A stretch of DNA of 20,811 nt from CAZKZZ01 sp964557375 (GCA_964557375.1 CAZKZZ010000052.1:1-20811); one strand, 5' to 3'. Shown: positions 1 to 8,023, counted from the stretch's first letter. The notes: generated from the letters alone by a model not told the origin. Numbers and translations: made by a program.

Positions 1-224
1 TGTACTACAAATCGCTTCCCGCTCTCGGTGTGACCTTTGCCTCGAGCATCGGACTTCTCATACCCCTTTTTACGAGCATCATCTCGTTTCTCATATTGGG
101 AGAACTCCTTCTGCCCATCCAGGCTGTAGGCGGGGTGCTGTTACTGACTGGGTGCTACATGGTGATCCGGGTTAGATTTAAAACCGCTCCGAGCGGGAGG
201 CTAAAGCGGCCTTCAGGCATTTAA
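1..224 (+). CDS. DMT/EamA-family permease, C-terminal end (partial)
   Basis: This is the last 73 or so codons of an inner-membrane transporter whose start lies left of the window. The frame is open from base 3 and begins YYKSLPALGV, then shows two hydrophobic helices (SIGLLIPLFTSIISFLILGE and the following VGGVLLLTGCYMVI stretch) and a short basic cytoplasmic tail. A YxxALxxLGAT motif, a helix ending in LGE, and a final glycine-rich helix are the usual end of the second EamA repeat, so these are probably TM9 and TM10. The GTG at base 30 is not the real start, because the family motif begins upstream of it. The substrate is unknown: the family includes exporters of metabolites and amino acids. 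The TAA stop lies inside the left 10-bp direct repeat of the adjacent inverted-repeat element. Confidence 0.75.
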   Translation, partial: YYKSLPALGVTFASSIGLLIPLFTSIISFLILGELLLPIQAVGGVLLLTGCYMVIRVRFKTAPSGRLKRPSGI

Positions 225-394
225 GCTTTTCATAGTGGTGCGAATCGTGGGGATAGAATTATTGCAAAAGAAGATAGTGTATGAACTTATCTTCGCAATA
301 AACCAAAAAGAAGATCGAAAAAGATATAAATCTATAACCAATAAAATGTTATTTGGTTATTATCCCCACGATTCGCACCACTAATTAAGCTTTT
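221..394. repeat. MITE-like 151-bp element with flanking direct repeats
   Basis: A 23-bp perfect inverted repeat has arms at 233-255 and 361-383, each carrying the core GCGAATCGTGGGGAT or its complement. It is flanked by a 10-bp direct repeat, TTAAGCTTTT, at 221-230 and 385-394, separated from the arms by 2 and 1 bases. The AT-rich interior can fold further: 261-265 with 295-299 and 270-276 with 288-294 form one hairpin with an AAAA bulge, and 334-341 with 353-360 form an 8-bp stem. It has no coding capacity. Terminal inverted repeats plus a direct repeat are the marks of a miniature transposable element, and the flanking repeats would be its target duplication. It fills the whole gap between two convergent genes, and each direct repeat contains one of their stop codons. 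A bidirectional terminator or mRNA-processing element is the alternative reading. Confidence 0.6.
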
Positions 395-1440
395 AGGCCC
401 GGGAACTGCTCAGGATTTCTCAGCAGGTACGGCCTTTTATGCCTGAAAAACTTTTTGACCTCTTTTGCCACCATACCGGGTGAATCTTCATACGAGTTCA
501 ACGTATCTGATCCCCGATGATTTGTAAGGGTCACATTGTCGAGGAGCAGAAGCGGATCATCCTCCGGTATCGGCTCTTTATCGAACACGTCCAGAGCTGC
601 TCCGGAGATTTCACCGTTAGAAAGCGCTTCCCGTAGTACGTTCATATCGACGATATTTGCCCGGGCCGTATTAATAAAAAAGGCGGTTTTTTTCATGAGA
701 CTGAACTCTTTGCGCCCGATTATCGGCTTTGAATCGGGATGGGCCCGTGCGTGAAGTGAAACAATATCGGAGGTAGACAGAAGCTCGTCCATCGGTGCCG
801 GTTCTCCGCCGGCCTCCCGTATATCGTCCTCGTTTACGAACGGATCGTGGATGAGCATCTTCACATCGAAACAGCGCAGTTTTCCGGCTGTGAGCCTGCC
901 GATCGATCCGAATCCGATCAACCCGACCGTACTGCCCCGCAGTTCGGGAATGGAACCTGACCGCGGATATTTCTCACGCCACGTACCCTGCTTGAGGGCG
1001 CTGTGAGAGCGGGCGATGTTCCTCGTCTCCGCTATCATCAACCCCACGGTCAATTCAGCTACTGCATTGGCATTATGGGCGGGATTGCTGATAACGGCGA
1101 CCCCGTGCTCCGTTGCAGCTTCGACATCGACGTTCTCCACACCGCCCCGCGTCGAAGCGATGATACGTAGCTTGGGCATCGCCTCGATCAAGACCCTGGG
1201 GACCGGACAGAGATGAATCATGAGGATTTCTGCCTCAGCACACTCTTCGAGCAATGCCTCAGGAAACTGTTCTGCAGAGGGGCCGCCGAGCTCGAGGTTT
1301 TTTATTTTAGTCCGCATCTCTCCTTTGTCTCGGGACCCCCAGAAGAAGCAGGAGACGTCCGTGTCGAACTCTTCCTCGAGTGCTTTTTTCATGATATCTT
1401 CGCCAATGAACAAATCTCCGACTGCAATACTCTGCATCAC
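385..1440 (-). CDS. D-isomer-specific 2-hydroxyacid dehydrogenase
   Basis: A cytoplasmic NAD-dependent dehydrogenase of the 3-phosphoglycerate/glyoxylate/hydroxypyruvate reductase superfamily, interconverting a 2-hydroxyacid and a 2-oxoacid. The 351 residues hold a split substrate domain around a Rossmann domain. The nucleotide loop GFGSIG is at about 176-181, with Asp199 in IHDP giving NAD rather than NADP preference. The catalytic triad is visible as Arg260 (NTAR), Glu289 (DVFDKEP) and His308 (TNHRG). The usual ARG motif is ARA here, and the LHxPxT region is LHARAH, so the subfamily is unusual and the substrate is open. It has no ACT domain. GTG at 1440 and ATG at 1437 are both possible starts: an AAGGAG lies 6 bases from the GTG and 9 from the ATG. 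It follows the HAD phosphatase by 17 bases and is the last gene of a three-gene operon. Confidence 0.85.
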   Translation of the reverse strand: MMQSIAVGDLFIGEDIMKKALEEEFDTDVSCFFWGSRDKGEMRTKIKNLELGGPSAEQFPEALLEECAEAEILMIHLCPVPRVLIEAMPKLRIIASTRGGVENVDVEAATEHGVAVISNPAHNANAVAELTVGLMIAETRNIARSHSALKQGTWREKYPRSGSIPELRGSTVGLIGFGSIGRLTAGKLRCFDVKMLIHDPFVNEDDIREAGGEPAPMDELLSTSDIVSLHARAHPDSKPIIGRKEFSLMKKTAFFINTARANIVDMNVLREALSNGEISGAALDVFDKEPIPEDDPLLLLDNVTLTNHRGSDTLNSYEDSPGMVAKEVKKFFRHKRPYLLRNPEQFPGLKA

Positions 1441-1457
1441 TGTATGCTCCTTGCGTT

Positions 1458-2252
1458 TTATTTCTGCGAACTATACGAAAGAATTTTGGCCGCCATCTCC
1501 GCGAACCCCCTGCCGTACCACGCCTCGGTGACAAACTGCGGTTCTGCATCGAGATACTTCTCGAATTGCCGAATATTTCCCACTCCGCAGCTTAAGGGAA
1601 AGTAACTGAACATGGGCGCGTCATTCGGAGAGTCACCGCAGAAAATAACTTTTTGTTTTGCTTCTTTCTCATCGATGCCCCAGTTGGTTTTGAGAAAATA
1701 GAGGACCATTGAGAGTTTATCGTAATCGCCGAACCAGGTATTGACGTGGATAGAACTGATCTTGGCGACCGCTCCGTGCCGCTCGCACGTTTTCTTGATC
1801 TCTTCAGCAGTTTCCAGGGGGAGGACCGGTTCCTCTTCTGCAAAATCGATGGCCAGATCGAACATTCTGCAGAACTGGTCTTTTGCCACCCGGGTTCCGG
1901 GTATGCTCTGCAGTACATCTTTCCTTATCGATTCGAGCTTTTCCACCCCCTCTTCCGCTTGAATGGAAGGGTGGTATATCCGCTCCAGCTTGGTACCGTT
2001 CGAATAAAATGCCAGAGCACCGTTTTCGCCTACAACACCGTCGACGGGCCACTGACGTGCGATACAGTCGCACCAGCCCGCCGGCCGTCCTGTCACAGGA
2101 ATTACATGATAGCCTGCGGTACGGCATCTCCACAGAGCAGAAAAAGCTTCAGGGAGAAGTCTTCCCTCTTCGGTCAACGTGTCGTCGATATCTGCTAAGA
2201 TGAACTCTATTCCCTCAGCCTGTTTTTTCGAAAGCGTATCGATCGGCGTCAT
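1458..2252 (-). CDS. HAD-superfamily (type IIB) phosphatase
   Basis: A 264-residue cytoplasmic phosphohydrolase of the Cof/sucrose-phosphatase type. All four HAD motifs are visible: motif I DIDDT at 21-25 (nucleophile Asp21, acid/base Asp23), motif II TGR at 54-56, the motif III lysine near 179 in GDYDKL, and motif IV GDSPND at 206-211. The 85-175 stretch between motifs II and III is the right size for a C2 cap, which selects the substrate. Members dephosphorylate sugar phosphates and related small molecules, so in this context a polyol or sugar phosphate is a fair guess, but nothing in the sequence fixes it. It sits 23 bases after the regulator and 17 before the dehydrogenase. A GGGGG-containing Shine-Dalgarno lies about 11 bases before the ATG. 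Confidence 0.85.
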   Translation of the reverse strand: MTPIDTLSKKQAEGIEFILADIDDTLTEEGRLLPEAFSALWRCRTAGYHVIPVTGRPAGWCDCIARQWPVDGVVGENGALAFYSNGTKLERIYHPSIQAEEGVEKLESIRKDVLQSIPGTRVAKDQFCRMFDLAIDFAEEEPVLPLETAEEIKKTCERHGAVAKISSIHVNTWFGDYDKLSMVLYFLKTNWGIDEKEAKQKVIFCGDSPNDAPMFSYFPLSCGVGNIRQFEKYLDAEPQFVTEAWYGRGFAEMAAKILSYSSQK

Positions 2253-2275
2253 CTAAAATTCTGCCCCCTTTTTAC

Positions 2276-3049
2276 TTACCTTTCCCGTTTGAATACAAGC
2301 CCTTCTAATCTGTAGTTTTCGTTAGTTATCGTTTTTTGGTAGGCGACGATTTTCTGCTTATTGGAATAGATGATGTCTTTCCGTAAGAACCCCGGTCTCC
2401 CGCTTTTCGTATGTAAACGTTTTGCTACCGATGCAGGAATAAGAATCGGTTCGATATTTTCGACCCACATGAGAATCGGGATGTTGTAGAAATGCTCCAT
2501 AATATAAAATAGGGATTGTGCATTTCCTGTTTCGGAAAAATCATCTTTTGTTAAATCGGGAGTAATCCGCTTCGGGATGTAACTGCGGATAAGACAGACA
2601 GGTTTATTGTTCAAATAACGGATACGGGCGATTTCGAAAAAACTGCCTTCCTCCTGAACGGAAAAAAGTTCGTTTATTTCTTTAGTGTTGTCAACCATTT
2701 TGAACTCGGTCAATTTGCTTTTAGGTTTCGTTCCCTTTTTGATTGCAGCTTCTGTAAAACTCAATCCGTTGATCGTTTCCTGGATAATCTGTTGGGATTC
2801 AGGATTAATGATTATCCCTTTTGCTCTCTCCCTTTGTAGAACACCTGCATCTGAGAGGCTGGCGATTGCTTGTCGTATCGTGTTTCTGCTTACTCCGAAC
2901 TGTTCTTGTAAGTATTTTTCGGTTATAATTTTATCAGTATCCTGAATGTCTCCGTTGGCAATTAATTCTTTCAGTGTATCTCTTACCTGTATATGGAGAG
3001 GGACGGCGCTGGATCGGTCTATTCGTAATTTACTGCTCAATTTTTGCAT
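2276..3049 (-). CDS. GntR/HutC-family transcriptional regulator
   Basis: A 257-residue DNA-binding regulator. Residues 12-82 form the GntR winged helix, with PLHIQVRDTLKELIANGDI as the first helix, FGVSRNTIRQAIASL as the helix-turn-helix and an RAKGIIINP wing. Residues from about 95 on form a UTRA ligand domain, with the RIRYLNNKPVCLIRSYIP segment typical of it. HutC-type members usually repress sugar or polyol operons until the ligand or its phosphate binds. It heads the minus-strand operon and is divergent from the G1PDH-like gene, so it may control both directions. No Shine-Dalgarno precedes the ATG, and the best -10 (TATGTT in minus sense, 3061-3066) would start the message about 5 bases before it, so the mRNA may be almost leaderless. 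The start is well fixed by the domain boundary. Confidence 0.88.
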   Translation of the reverse strand: MQKLSSKLRIDRSSAVPLHIQVRDTLKELIANGDIQDTDKIITEKYLQEQFGVSRNTIRQAIASLSDAGVLQRERAKGIIINPESQQIIQETINGLSFTEAAIKKGTKPKSKLTEFKMVDNTKEINELFSVQEEGSFFEIARIRYLNNKPVCLIRSYIPKRITPDLTKDDFSETGNAQSLFYIMEHFYNIPILMWVENIEPILIPASVAKRLHTKSGRPGFLRKDIIYSNKQKIVAYQKTITNENYRLEGLVFKRER

Positions 3050-3053
3050 TATT

Positions 3054-3089
3054 TTATACTAACATACCAATATAAGAATAATCAATGAA
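3054..3089 (-). promoter_or_regulatory. Candidate promoter and operator of first GntR gene
   Basis: In minus sense there is an extended -10, TGGTATGTT (hexamer at 3061-3066), 17 bases after a poor -35, TTCATT (3084-3089). TTATA at 3054-3058 and TATAA at 3071-3075 form an inverted repeat around this -10, a plausible autoregulatory operator. The -35 is weak, so activation or a minor promoter is possible. Confidence 0.4.
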
Positions 3090-3092
3090 TAT

Positions 3093-3121
3093 TTGTCATT
3101 TTGAATGCTGTATTATATGTA
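3093..3121 (+). promoter_or_regulatory. Candidate promoter of first G1PDH-like gene
   Basis: TTGTCA at 3093-3098 and TATGTA at 3116-3121 are separated by 17 bases. The leader to the ATG would be about 125 bases. It contains an 11-bp tandem repeat (3150-3160 and 3161-3171, 10 of 11 bases identical, GCTGCTTTATT/C) and a 12-bp perfect palindrome, ACTCAATTGAGT, at 3211-3222. No riboswitch family was recognised in this leader. Confidence 0.4.
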
Positions 3122-3252
3122 TTTCCGAGTATAGCTGCAAGTTTTCACGGCTGCTTTATTGCTGCTTTATCAATCGGTTACTTGATTACTCTTGGAAAAC
3201 ATGGTAACTCACTCAATTGAGTTTTTCCTGATTCAGATAGAAGGAGGTTGGA

Positions 3253-4608
3253 ATGGAAAGGGATTTTGTAGCTTATGCAAAAAAATCTGATTGTGAGTGC
3301 GGCAGGCCGCACGATGTGCCGGTCGAAAAAGTAGCTGTAGGCTCTAACATCCTGCAAAATGAGCTCGAAGGGTTTTCCCCGGATTACAGCAGCGGTACAA
3401 TAACTGCGGTCGGAGACAATCAAACCCTCGAACTCGTAAAACCGTTTCTAGAAAGACGCTTTAGGGAAAGTGACAATAACGTTACATATGTTGCCATAGG
3501 TGATAATATTACTTCCTTCAATGAAAAAGTGTTGGGGAGTACGTTGCTCGAAATTCCCTCTGAAACTTCTTTGCTTACAGCTGTAGGTTCAGGTACCATA
3601 ACCGATTGCGTGCGATACCTCGCTTACCGTCTGGCGCTCCCTTTTATCAGCATCCCGACTGCACCTTCCATGGACGGTTATGCATCGTCAATATCGCCCT
3701 GTATCATTGATGGGCTCAAAGTCTCACTGACAGCAAGAGCGCCCATTGGAATATGTGCAGACACCGAAATTTTTATGACAGCTCCCCCGAATATGGTTGC
3801 GGCAGGATACGGAGACCTTCTCGGGAAATTTACCTGTAATATGGATTGGAGGCTTTCCCATATAATCAATAAAGAATATTTTTGTGAATATACCAGTTCT
3901 TTTGTCATCGATGTACTCGAAGAGTGCCTTGGTATTGCTGATTCGCTCGAGGGAAATGATGCAGTAAAGAACCCTGACATGCTCGAGAAGTTAATGGAGG
4001 GGCTTATTGTATCCGGCTTGGCGATTTCAATGATCGGGTATTCGCGGGCTGCATCCGGGGCCGAACATATCATCTCCCATTTTTTAGAGTTCAAGCACCT
4101 CACAGGAGAGTATGATCATTTTTTTCATGGAGAGACAGTTGCGCTTGGGACATGGATCATGGTCCAATTATACAAGAAGTTTTTCTCAATGAGTTTTGAT
4201 GAATTGGGCACATTGCTTACCATAAAAGATGAGGCCGTGTACAGCAGCAAGAGATTAAAACTGCTCAGATCCGAATACGGAAAATATGCAGGGCCAATTG
4301 AAGCACAGTGGAACGAAAAGAGACCGACCCTTTCCGGCAAGGATGCAGCGGTCGCTAGATTGAAAGAGGCCTGGAAGTTACTGCAGGAAGAAGTGGATAC
4401 ACATGTGCCTTCATCCGAAGTGCTGTCTCGGCATTTTGAGAAGGTAGGGGTACCGTACCGGCCGAAACATTTTAATTTCGATATCAATTTTATTAAAAGA
4501 GCTGTCCTCTGTGCAAAGGAGATGCGTACGCGATACACACTCCTCTCGTTACTAGATGACCTGTTTATCCTCGAAGAGGTGGTCGATTCTGTTCTCATTG
4601 ATTTATAA
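3253..4608 (+). CDS. sn-Glycerol-1-phosphate dehydrogenase-like protein (AraM/EgsA family), copy 1
   Basis: A 451-residue cytoplasmic NAD(P)-dependent dehydrogenase of the iron-alcohol-dehydrogenase/G1PDH superfamily. The nucleotide motif is VGSGTITD at 111-118, followed by the family signature PTAPSMDGYASS at about 135-146. The three expected metal ligands are Asp188 (GYGD), His272 (AEHIISH) and His292 (FFHGE). An N-terminal CECGRPH motif (14-20) is shared with the second copy in this window. Known members reduce dihydroxyacetone phosphate to sn-glycerol-1-phosphate (EgsA, AraM). Beside FGGY kinases and a sugar importer, oxidation of a polyol phosphate is as likely. At 451 residues it is longer than typical members (about 350-400), the extra length being C-terminal. 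AAGGAGG 5 bases before the ATG fixes the start. It is divergent from the first GntR gene. Confidence 0.85.
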   Translation: MERDFVAYAKKSDCECGRPHDVPVEKVAVGSNILQNELEGFSPDYSSGTITAVGDNQTLELVKPFLERRFRESDNNVTYVAIGDNITSFNEKVLGSTLLEIPSETSLLTAVGSGTITDCVRYLAYRLALPFISIPTAPSMDGYASSISPCIIDGLKVSLTARAPIGICADTEIFMTAPPNMVAAGYGDLLGKFTCNMDWRLSHIINKEYFCEYTSSFVIDVLEECLGIADSLEGNDAVKNPDMLEKLMEGLIVSGLAISMIGYSRAASGAEHIISHFLEFKHLTGEYDHFFHGETVALGTWIMVQLYKKFFSMSFDELGTLLTIKDEAVYSSKRLKLLRSEYGKYAGPIEAQWNEKRPTLSGKDAAVARLKEAWKLLQEEVDTHVPSSEVLSRHFEKVGVPYRPKHFNFDINFIKRAVLCAKEMRTRYTLLSLLDDLFILEEVVDSVLIDL

Positions 4609-4641
4609 ATTCCAAAAATAGCTGATTTTTTGAAAAAAAAC

Positions 4642-4674
4642 TTGACAGCCGGTTATACCTATGTTAAAAACATA
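4642..4674 (+). promoter_or_regulatory. Promoter and operator region of second GntR gene
   Basis: A perfect -35 TTGACA (4642-4647) follows an A-tract. The -10 is poor, with TTAAAA at 4664-4669 (16-base spacer) the best choice. A palindrome, TATGTT-AAA-AACATA, spans 4660-4674 over this -10, and a GGT-TAT-ACC mini-palindrome lies at 4651-4659. This suggests autoregulation of the GntR gene and its downstream operon. Confidence 0.5.
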
Positions 4675-4697
4675 TACGCATAAGCGAATAGGTGAAT

Positions 4698-5450
4698 ATG
4701 AGAATAGCAAGCTGGTCGGTAAACCCCAATTCCCCGCTCCCGTACTACTACCAAGTCGAACGTTTTCTCGAACAGGAAATATGCAGAGGAGATTCAAAGA
4801 GGGGAGAGGAACTCCCGTCAGAAGGAGAATTAGCGAAGCATCTCGGTGTTAGTGTAAGTGTGGTCCGTCAGGCATTGAAACGGCTCGAGGAAAAACACCT
4901 TATCGAAAGAAAAAAAGGCAAAAAAGCGGTTGTTAAACGTGAGCAGAAAGAGAGAATCGAGTTTCTTCATCATCAGTTGAGCCATTATGCAGAGTTAAAG
5001 AAAAAAGGTGTAAACTTTTCGACTAAAGTAATGGAGAACTCGGTCATCCAACCGTCACGAGAGATCATAGAGAAACTATCTCTAGGAAAAGATGAAAAAG
5101 TCGTCAAACTTTCGAGGCTCAGAATCATTGACAAAACCCCAACTCTGTTCTGGACCTCTTATTTACCGGAAAGACTATACCCGGGACTGAACAAGCTCAA
5201 TCTGGAAAATAAATCTCTCTATGCAACGATACTCGATAAGTACGGTATCAAACCGTACAGCGCGGAGAGAAGTTTCGAAGTACTTGTCGGTGAGACGGAT
5301 ATATGCAATCTCCTCGATATTCATGTCGGGGATCCGGTTATTTATATCGAATGGCTCAGTTATTCAAAAAAAGGTGAAACACTTGAATTCTATAAAGCGT
5401 GGCATGTTTCATACAATTGGAAGTTTATCTTTCATTCCAAAAATCTTTGA
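4698..5450 (+). CDS. GntR/HutC-family transcriptional regulator, second copy
   Basis: A 250-residue regulator with an N-terminal GntR winged helix (PYYYQVERFLEQEICRGD, then LAKHLGVSVSVVRQALKRLEEKHLI and a KKGKKAVV wing) and a C-terminal UTRA domain from about residue 90, with KVVKLSRLRIIDKTPTLFWTSYLP as its first strands. It is probably the local controller of the UROD-FGGY genes that follow, 9 bases from its stop codon to the next start. It differs clearly from the first GntR protein, so the two may sense different ligands. The GTG at 4692 is an alternative start. I chose ATG 4698 because the MRIASW start suits the family, but the only nearby Shine-Dalgarno-like bases (AGGTG) are 3 bases away, so initiation may be weak. 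Confidence 0.87.
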   Translation: MRIASWSVNPNSPLPYYYQVERFLEQEICRGDSKRGEELPSEGELAKHLGVSVSVVRQALKRLEEKHLIERKKGKKAVVKREQKERIEFLHHQLSHYAELKKKGVNFSTKVMENSVIQPSREIIEKLSLGKDEKVVKLSRLRIIDKTPTLFWTSYLPERLYPGLNKLNLENKSLYATILDKYGIKPYSAERSFEVLVGETDICNLLDIHVGDPVIYIEWLSYSKKGETLEFYKAWHVSYNWKFIFHSKNL

Positions 5451-5459
5451 GGAGTGTGT

Positions 5460-6497
5460 ATGACATCGACAGAGCGTTTTTTGACTGCTCTCAAAGGAGA
5501 AATACCGGACCGCGTCCCGCTCTGTGAGTTTTCTATCGCAGGAAATGTAATTCAGGACCTCCTCCCGGGCGGTACGTATGAAGAGTTTATCGAGACATTC
5601 GATTTTGATGCCGTTGTTGTTTCAAGAGGTAAAGACGACATACAAAAAGTAAACGCGAATACGTTTATCGATCCATGGGGAACGACGTTTGCCTATACCG
5701 GTGAAGAGGCTTTGATAGAAACTGATTTCCCGATAAAAAATGAGGACGATTTCAGATCTTACAGTGCGCCGGACCCTCTCTCCGATCCGCGACTTCCGAA
5801 ATTGGATAAGACGGTGGAACGATTCAAGGGAAAAAAGGCAGTCGTGTTTACAATTAGCGATTCATTCTCCCAACCGCGTAAATTGCTCGGCATGGAAAAT
5901 CTGCTGCTCAGTTATATCGAAGAGCCGAGTTTTTTAACAGATCTTATCGACATGACGGTCGACTTTCAAATCGCCCTGATGGAAGAAGCCATAAAACGGG
6001 GGGCGGAGGTTATTTTTTCCGCTGATGATTATGCCGGTAATCTCGGCCCGATTATGTCGCCCGTTCATTACGATACGTACATATTCCCCGGTCTGAAAAG
6101 AATCGTAGAAACTGCTCATAAATTGGGTGCCTTATACATAAAACACACTGACGGTATGCTGTGGCCGATTATGGACTCTCTGCTCGCTTCCGGTATTGAC
6201 GGGCTTAATCCTATTGATTCCGGTGCGGGTATGGACATTCGAGAAGTCAAAGAAAAAATAGGAGACTCAGTTTGTATTATTGGAAATGTGGACTGTCAAT
6301 ACACTCTCGAGGACGGAACACAACAGGAAGTGATTTCAGAAGTAAAAGGGCTGCTCGAATCAATTGCTCCCGGGGGAGGATATATGATGTCTTCGAGCAA
6401 CAGCATTCATTCCGGAGTAAATCCGGAAAATTATCTCACTATGATTGAAACGACAAAGAAGTTTGGAACATATCCAATCCATACGGGAAAGCGATAA
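5460..6497 (+). CDS. Uroporphyrinogen-decarboxylase-superfamily protein, copy 1
   Basis: A 345-residue cytoplasmic TIM-barrel protein of the UROD/MtaA superfamily, which covers heme-pathway decarboxylase, corrinoid methyltransferases and many unassigned enzymes. It begins TSTERFLTALKGEIPDRVP, the usual start of the unassigned branch. Other family segments are SADDYAGNLGPIMSP (187-201), DGLNPID (247-253) and SSNSIHSGVNPENY (312-325). HemE's MRQAGR-type motif is absent, so it is not the heme enzyme. Where methyltransferases of the family have HxC as a zinc site, this protein has His229-Thr-Asp231, so zinc-thiolate chemistry is doubtful. GGAG 6 bases before ATG 5460 fixes the start and overrules the upstream GTG. 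It lies between the regulator (9-base gap) and an FGGY kinase (8-base gap), so it is part of the same operon. The reaction is unknown. Confidence 0.8.
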   Translation: MTSTERFLTALKGEIPDRVPLCEFSIAGNVIQDLLPGGTYEEFIETFDFDAVVVSRGKDDIQKVNANTFIDPWGTTFAYTGEEALIETDFPIKNEDDFRSYSAPDPLSDPRLPKLDKTVERFKGKKAVVFTISDSFSQPRKLLGMENLLLSYIEEPSFLTDLIDMTVDFQIALMEEAIKRGAEVIFSADDYAGNLGPIMSPVHYDTYIFPGLKRIVETAHKLGALYIKHTDGMLWPIMDSLLASGIDGLNPIDSGAGMDIREVKEKIGDSVCIIGNVDCQYTLEDGTQQEVISEVKGLLESIAPGGGYMMSSSNSIHSGVNPENYLTMIETTKKFGTYPIHTGKR

Positions 6498-6505
6498 AAA
6501 CTGGT

Positions 6506-8023
6506 ATGAAGGATTTGTTTTTAGTTGCAGATATCGGAACTTCCAGCTGTAAAGCCGCTGTAATATCTACTGAGGGGAAACTTATTGCCGCGCGGCTCAA
6601 AGAGTATAAAACCTACTATCCTGCTCCACTGCACGCGGAACACGACGCGCGTGACTGGTGGTCGGCTTTCAGTAAATGCTCCAGAGAACTGCTCTCGGAA
6701 GTACAGGGCGGTCCCGAACGGATTATCGCAGTATCTGTAAGCGGTAACACTCCCTCGGTCCTTCCCGTAGACGGCTCCGGAGAGCCGATGAGTAATGCAA
6801 TTATTTGGATGGACAGGCGCCCCCAGGAAGAAACGGATTATCTGTTACAGCAGCAGGACCAAACCGATATTGAATATATTACTGCTAATAAAATTGAATC
6901 TTTCTACCCGCTTCCGAAATTGATGTGGCTAAAGAAGAACCAGCCGGAACTGTTTTCCGGGGCGCATAAGTTTATTCAGTCAAATGGGTATATCGCATAC
7001 AAATTGACCGGTAACCATTCTATCGATATAACCCAGTGCACGCTGCTTCTTCTCTTCGATGTACACAAGCACGATTGGTCGGAAGAGATCCTTACGCTCG
7101 CCGAGCTTGATCGTGGAAAGCTGCCTCCTGTAATGAACAGCTGGGACATCGTCGGTGAGGTTAGAAAGGATGCATCAGTAGAAACTGGGCTTCCGGAAGG
7201 GGTACCTGTTGTGGCGGGGTTGAATGACAGCGCAGCTTCTTCTCTCGGGGTGGGGATGATAGAACCCATGCAGAGCTACATTATGCTCGGACAAGCGGGT
7301 GGCGTGGGAATAACTTCGCAGAAACTCAATACCGATACTATATTTCTCAATTACTACAATGGAACGCCGGATCTCTGTTTCTCACTCGCGCCAATGGCTA
7401 CCTGCGGCGCCTCTGTCAGGTGGGCGAGAGATCAGCTCCTCGACCGTGACGAGGCGATTTCGCCATCGGCCTATAAACATTTGGATGAGTACGCTGCGGA
7501 GTCATCGATAGGTTCAAACGGAGTTATTTTTCTTCCCTACATGCTCGGTGAAAGGGCGCCGATATGGGACGCCCATGCCCGAGGGATGTTCTTCGGGTTA
7601 TCTCTTTCTACGAAGAGGGCTGACTTATTCAGGTCCATACTCGAAGGTACCGCATTTTCCATACAGCATAACATAGCCACATTCGAGAAACTCGGATATC
7701 AATTCGGAGATATTCTGTGTACCGGAGGAGGGGCCAAGAGTCAGGTGTGGAAACAGATTATTGCAGATGTAGTCGGCAAGAAGATTTTTACAATAGAAAA
7801 TGAAGATAATGTCACTCTCGGAAATGCATTCATTGCAGGATATGGGGCAGGTGTATATATGGACCTAAAAAATACCGTCGAATCGATTATAAAGATCAAA
7901 GATACGTACACCCCGGATAAAATCAGGCATGAACAATATACGGAGGTTTATGGAATATACAGAAATATATATGAGCATACGAAAACAGATTCAAAGCATT
8001 TATTGGAATTACAGGTACATTAA
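6506..8023 (+). CDS. FGGY-family carbohydrate kinase, copy 1
   Basis: A 505-residue cytoplasmic sugar or polyol kinase related to xylulokinase and glycerol kinase. The N-terminal actin-like domain starts VADIGTSSCKAAVIS, with the phosphate-1 loop at Asp9-Gly-Thr, and carries AIIWMDRR near 98-105. The catalytic base is Asp241 in AGLNDSAASSLGVG. The C-terminal domain holds TGGGAKSQVWKQI, the FGGY signature region, and the adenosine motif. It transfers a phosphate from ATP to a sugar hydroxyl, trapping the imported substrate. It is clearly paralogous to the second kinase in this window, with shared NxIIWMDRR and RNIYE segments. The start is probably right, but there is only a weak Shine-Dalgarno (ACTGG) before the ATG, so translation may depend on coupling with the gene 8 bases upstream. 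The substrate cannot be told from the sequence. Confidence 0.9.
   Translation: MKDLFLVADIGTSSCKAAVISTEGKLIAARLKEYKTYYPAPLHAEHDARDWWSAFSKCSRELLSEVQGGPERIIAVSVSGNTPSVLPVDGSGEPMSNAIIWMDRRPQEETDYLLQQQDQTDIEYITANKIESFYPLPKLMWLKKNQPELFSGAHKFIQSNGYIAYKLTGNHSIDITQCTLLLLFDVHKHDWSEEILTLAELDRGKLPPVMNSWDIVGEVRKDASVETGLPEGVPVVAGLNDSAASSLGVGMIEPMQSYIMLGQAGGVGITSQKLNTDTIFLNYYNGTPDLCFSLAPMATCGASVRWARDQLLDRDEAISPSAYKHLDEYAAESSIGSNGVIFLPYMLGERAPIWDAHARGMFFGLSLSTKRADLFRSILEGTAFSIQHNIATFEKLGYQFGDILCTGGGAKSQVWKQIIADVVGKKIFTIENEDNVTLGNAFIAGYGAGVYMDLKNTVESIIKIKDTYTPDKIRHEQYTEVYGIYRNIYEHTKTDSKHLLELQVH

Noticed and set aside
1213..1605. Plus-strand frame spanning the dehydrogenase start and phosphatase end
   Set aside because: It runs across two well-supported minus-strand genes, with cysteine-rich sequence unlike a real protein.
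4613..4632. CAAAAA/TTTTTG hairpin after the first dehydrogenase as a terminator
   Set aside because: The stem is made only of A-T pairs plus one G-C, too weak to support a terminator call.
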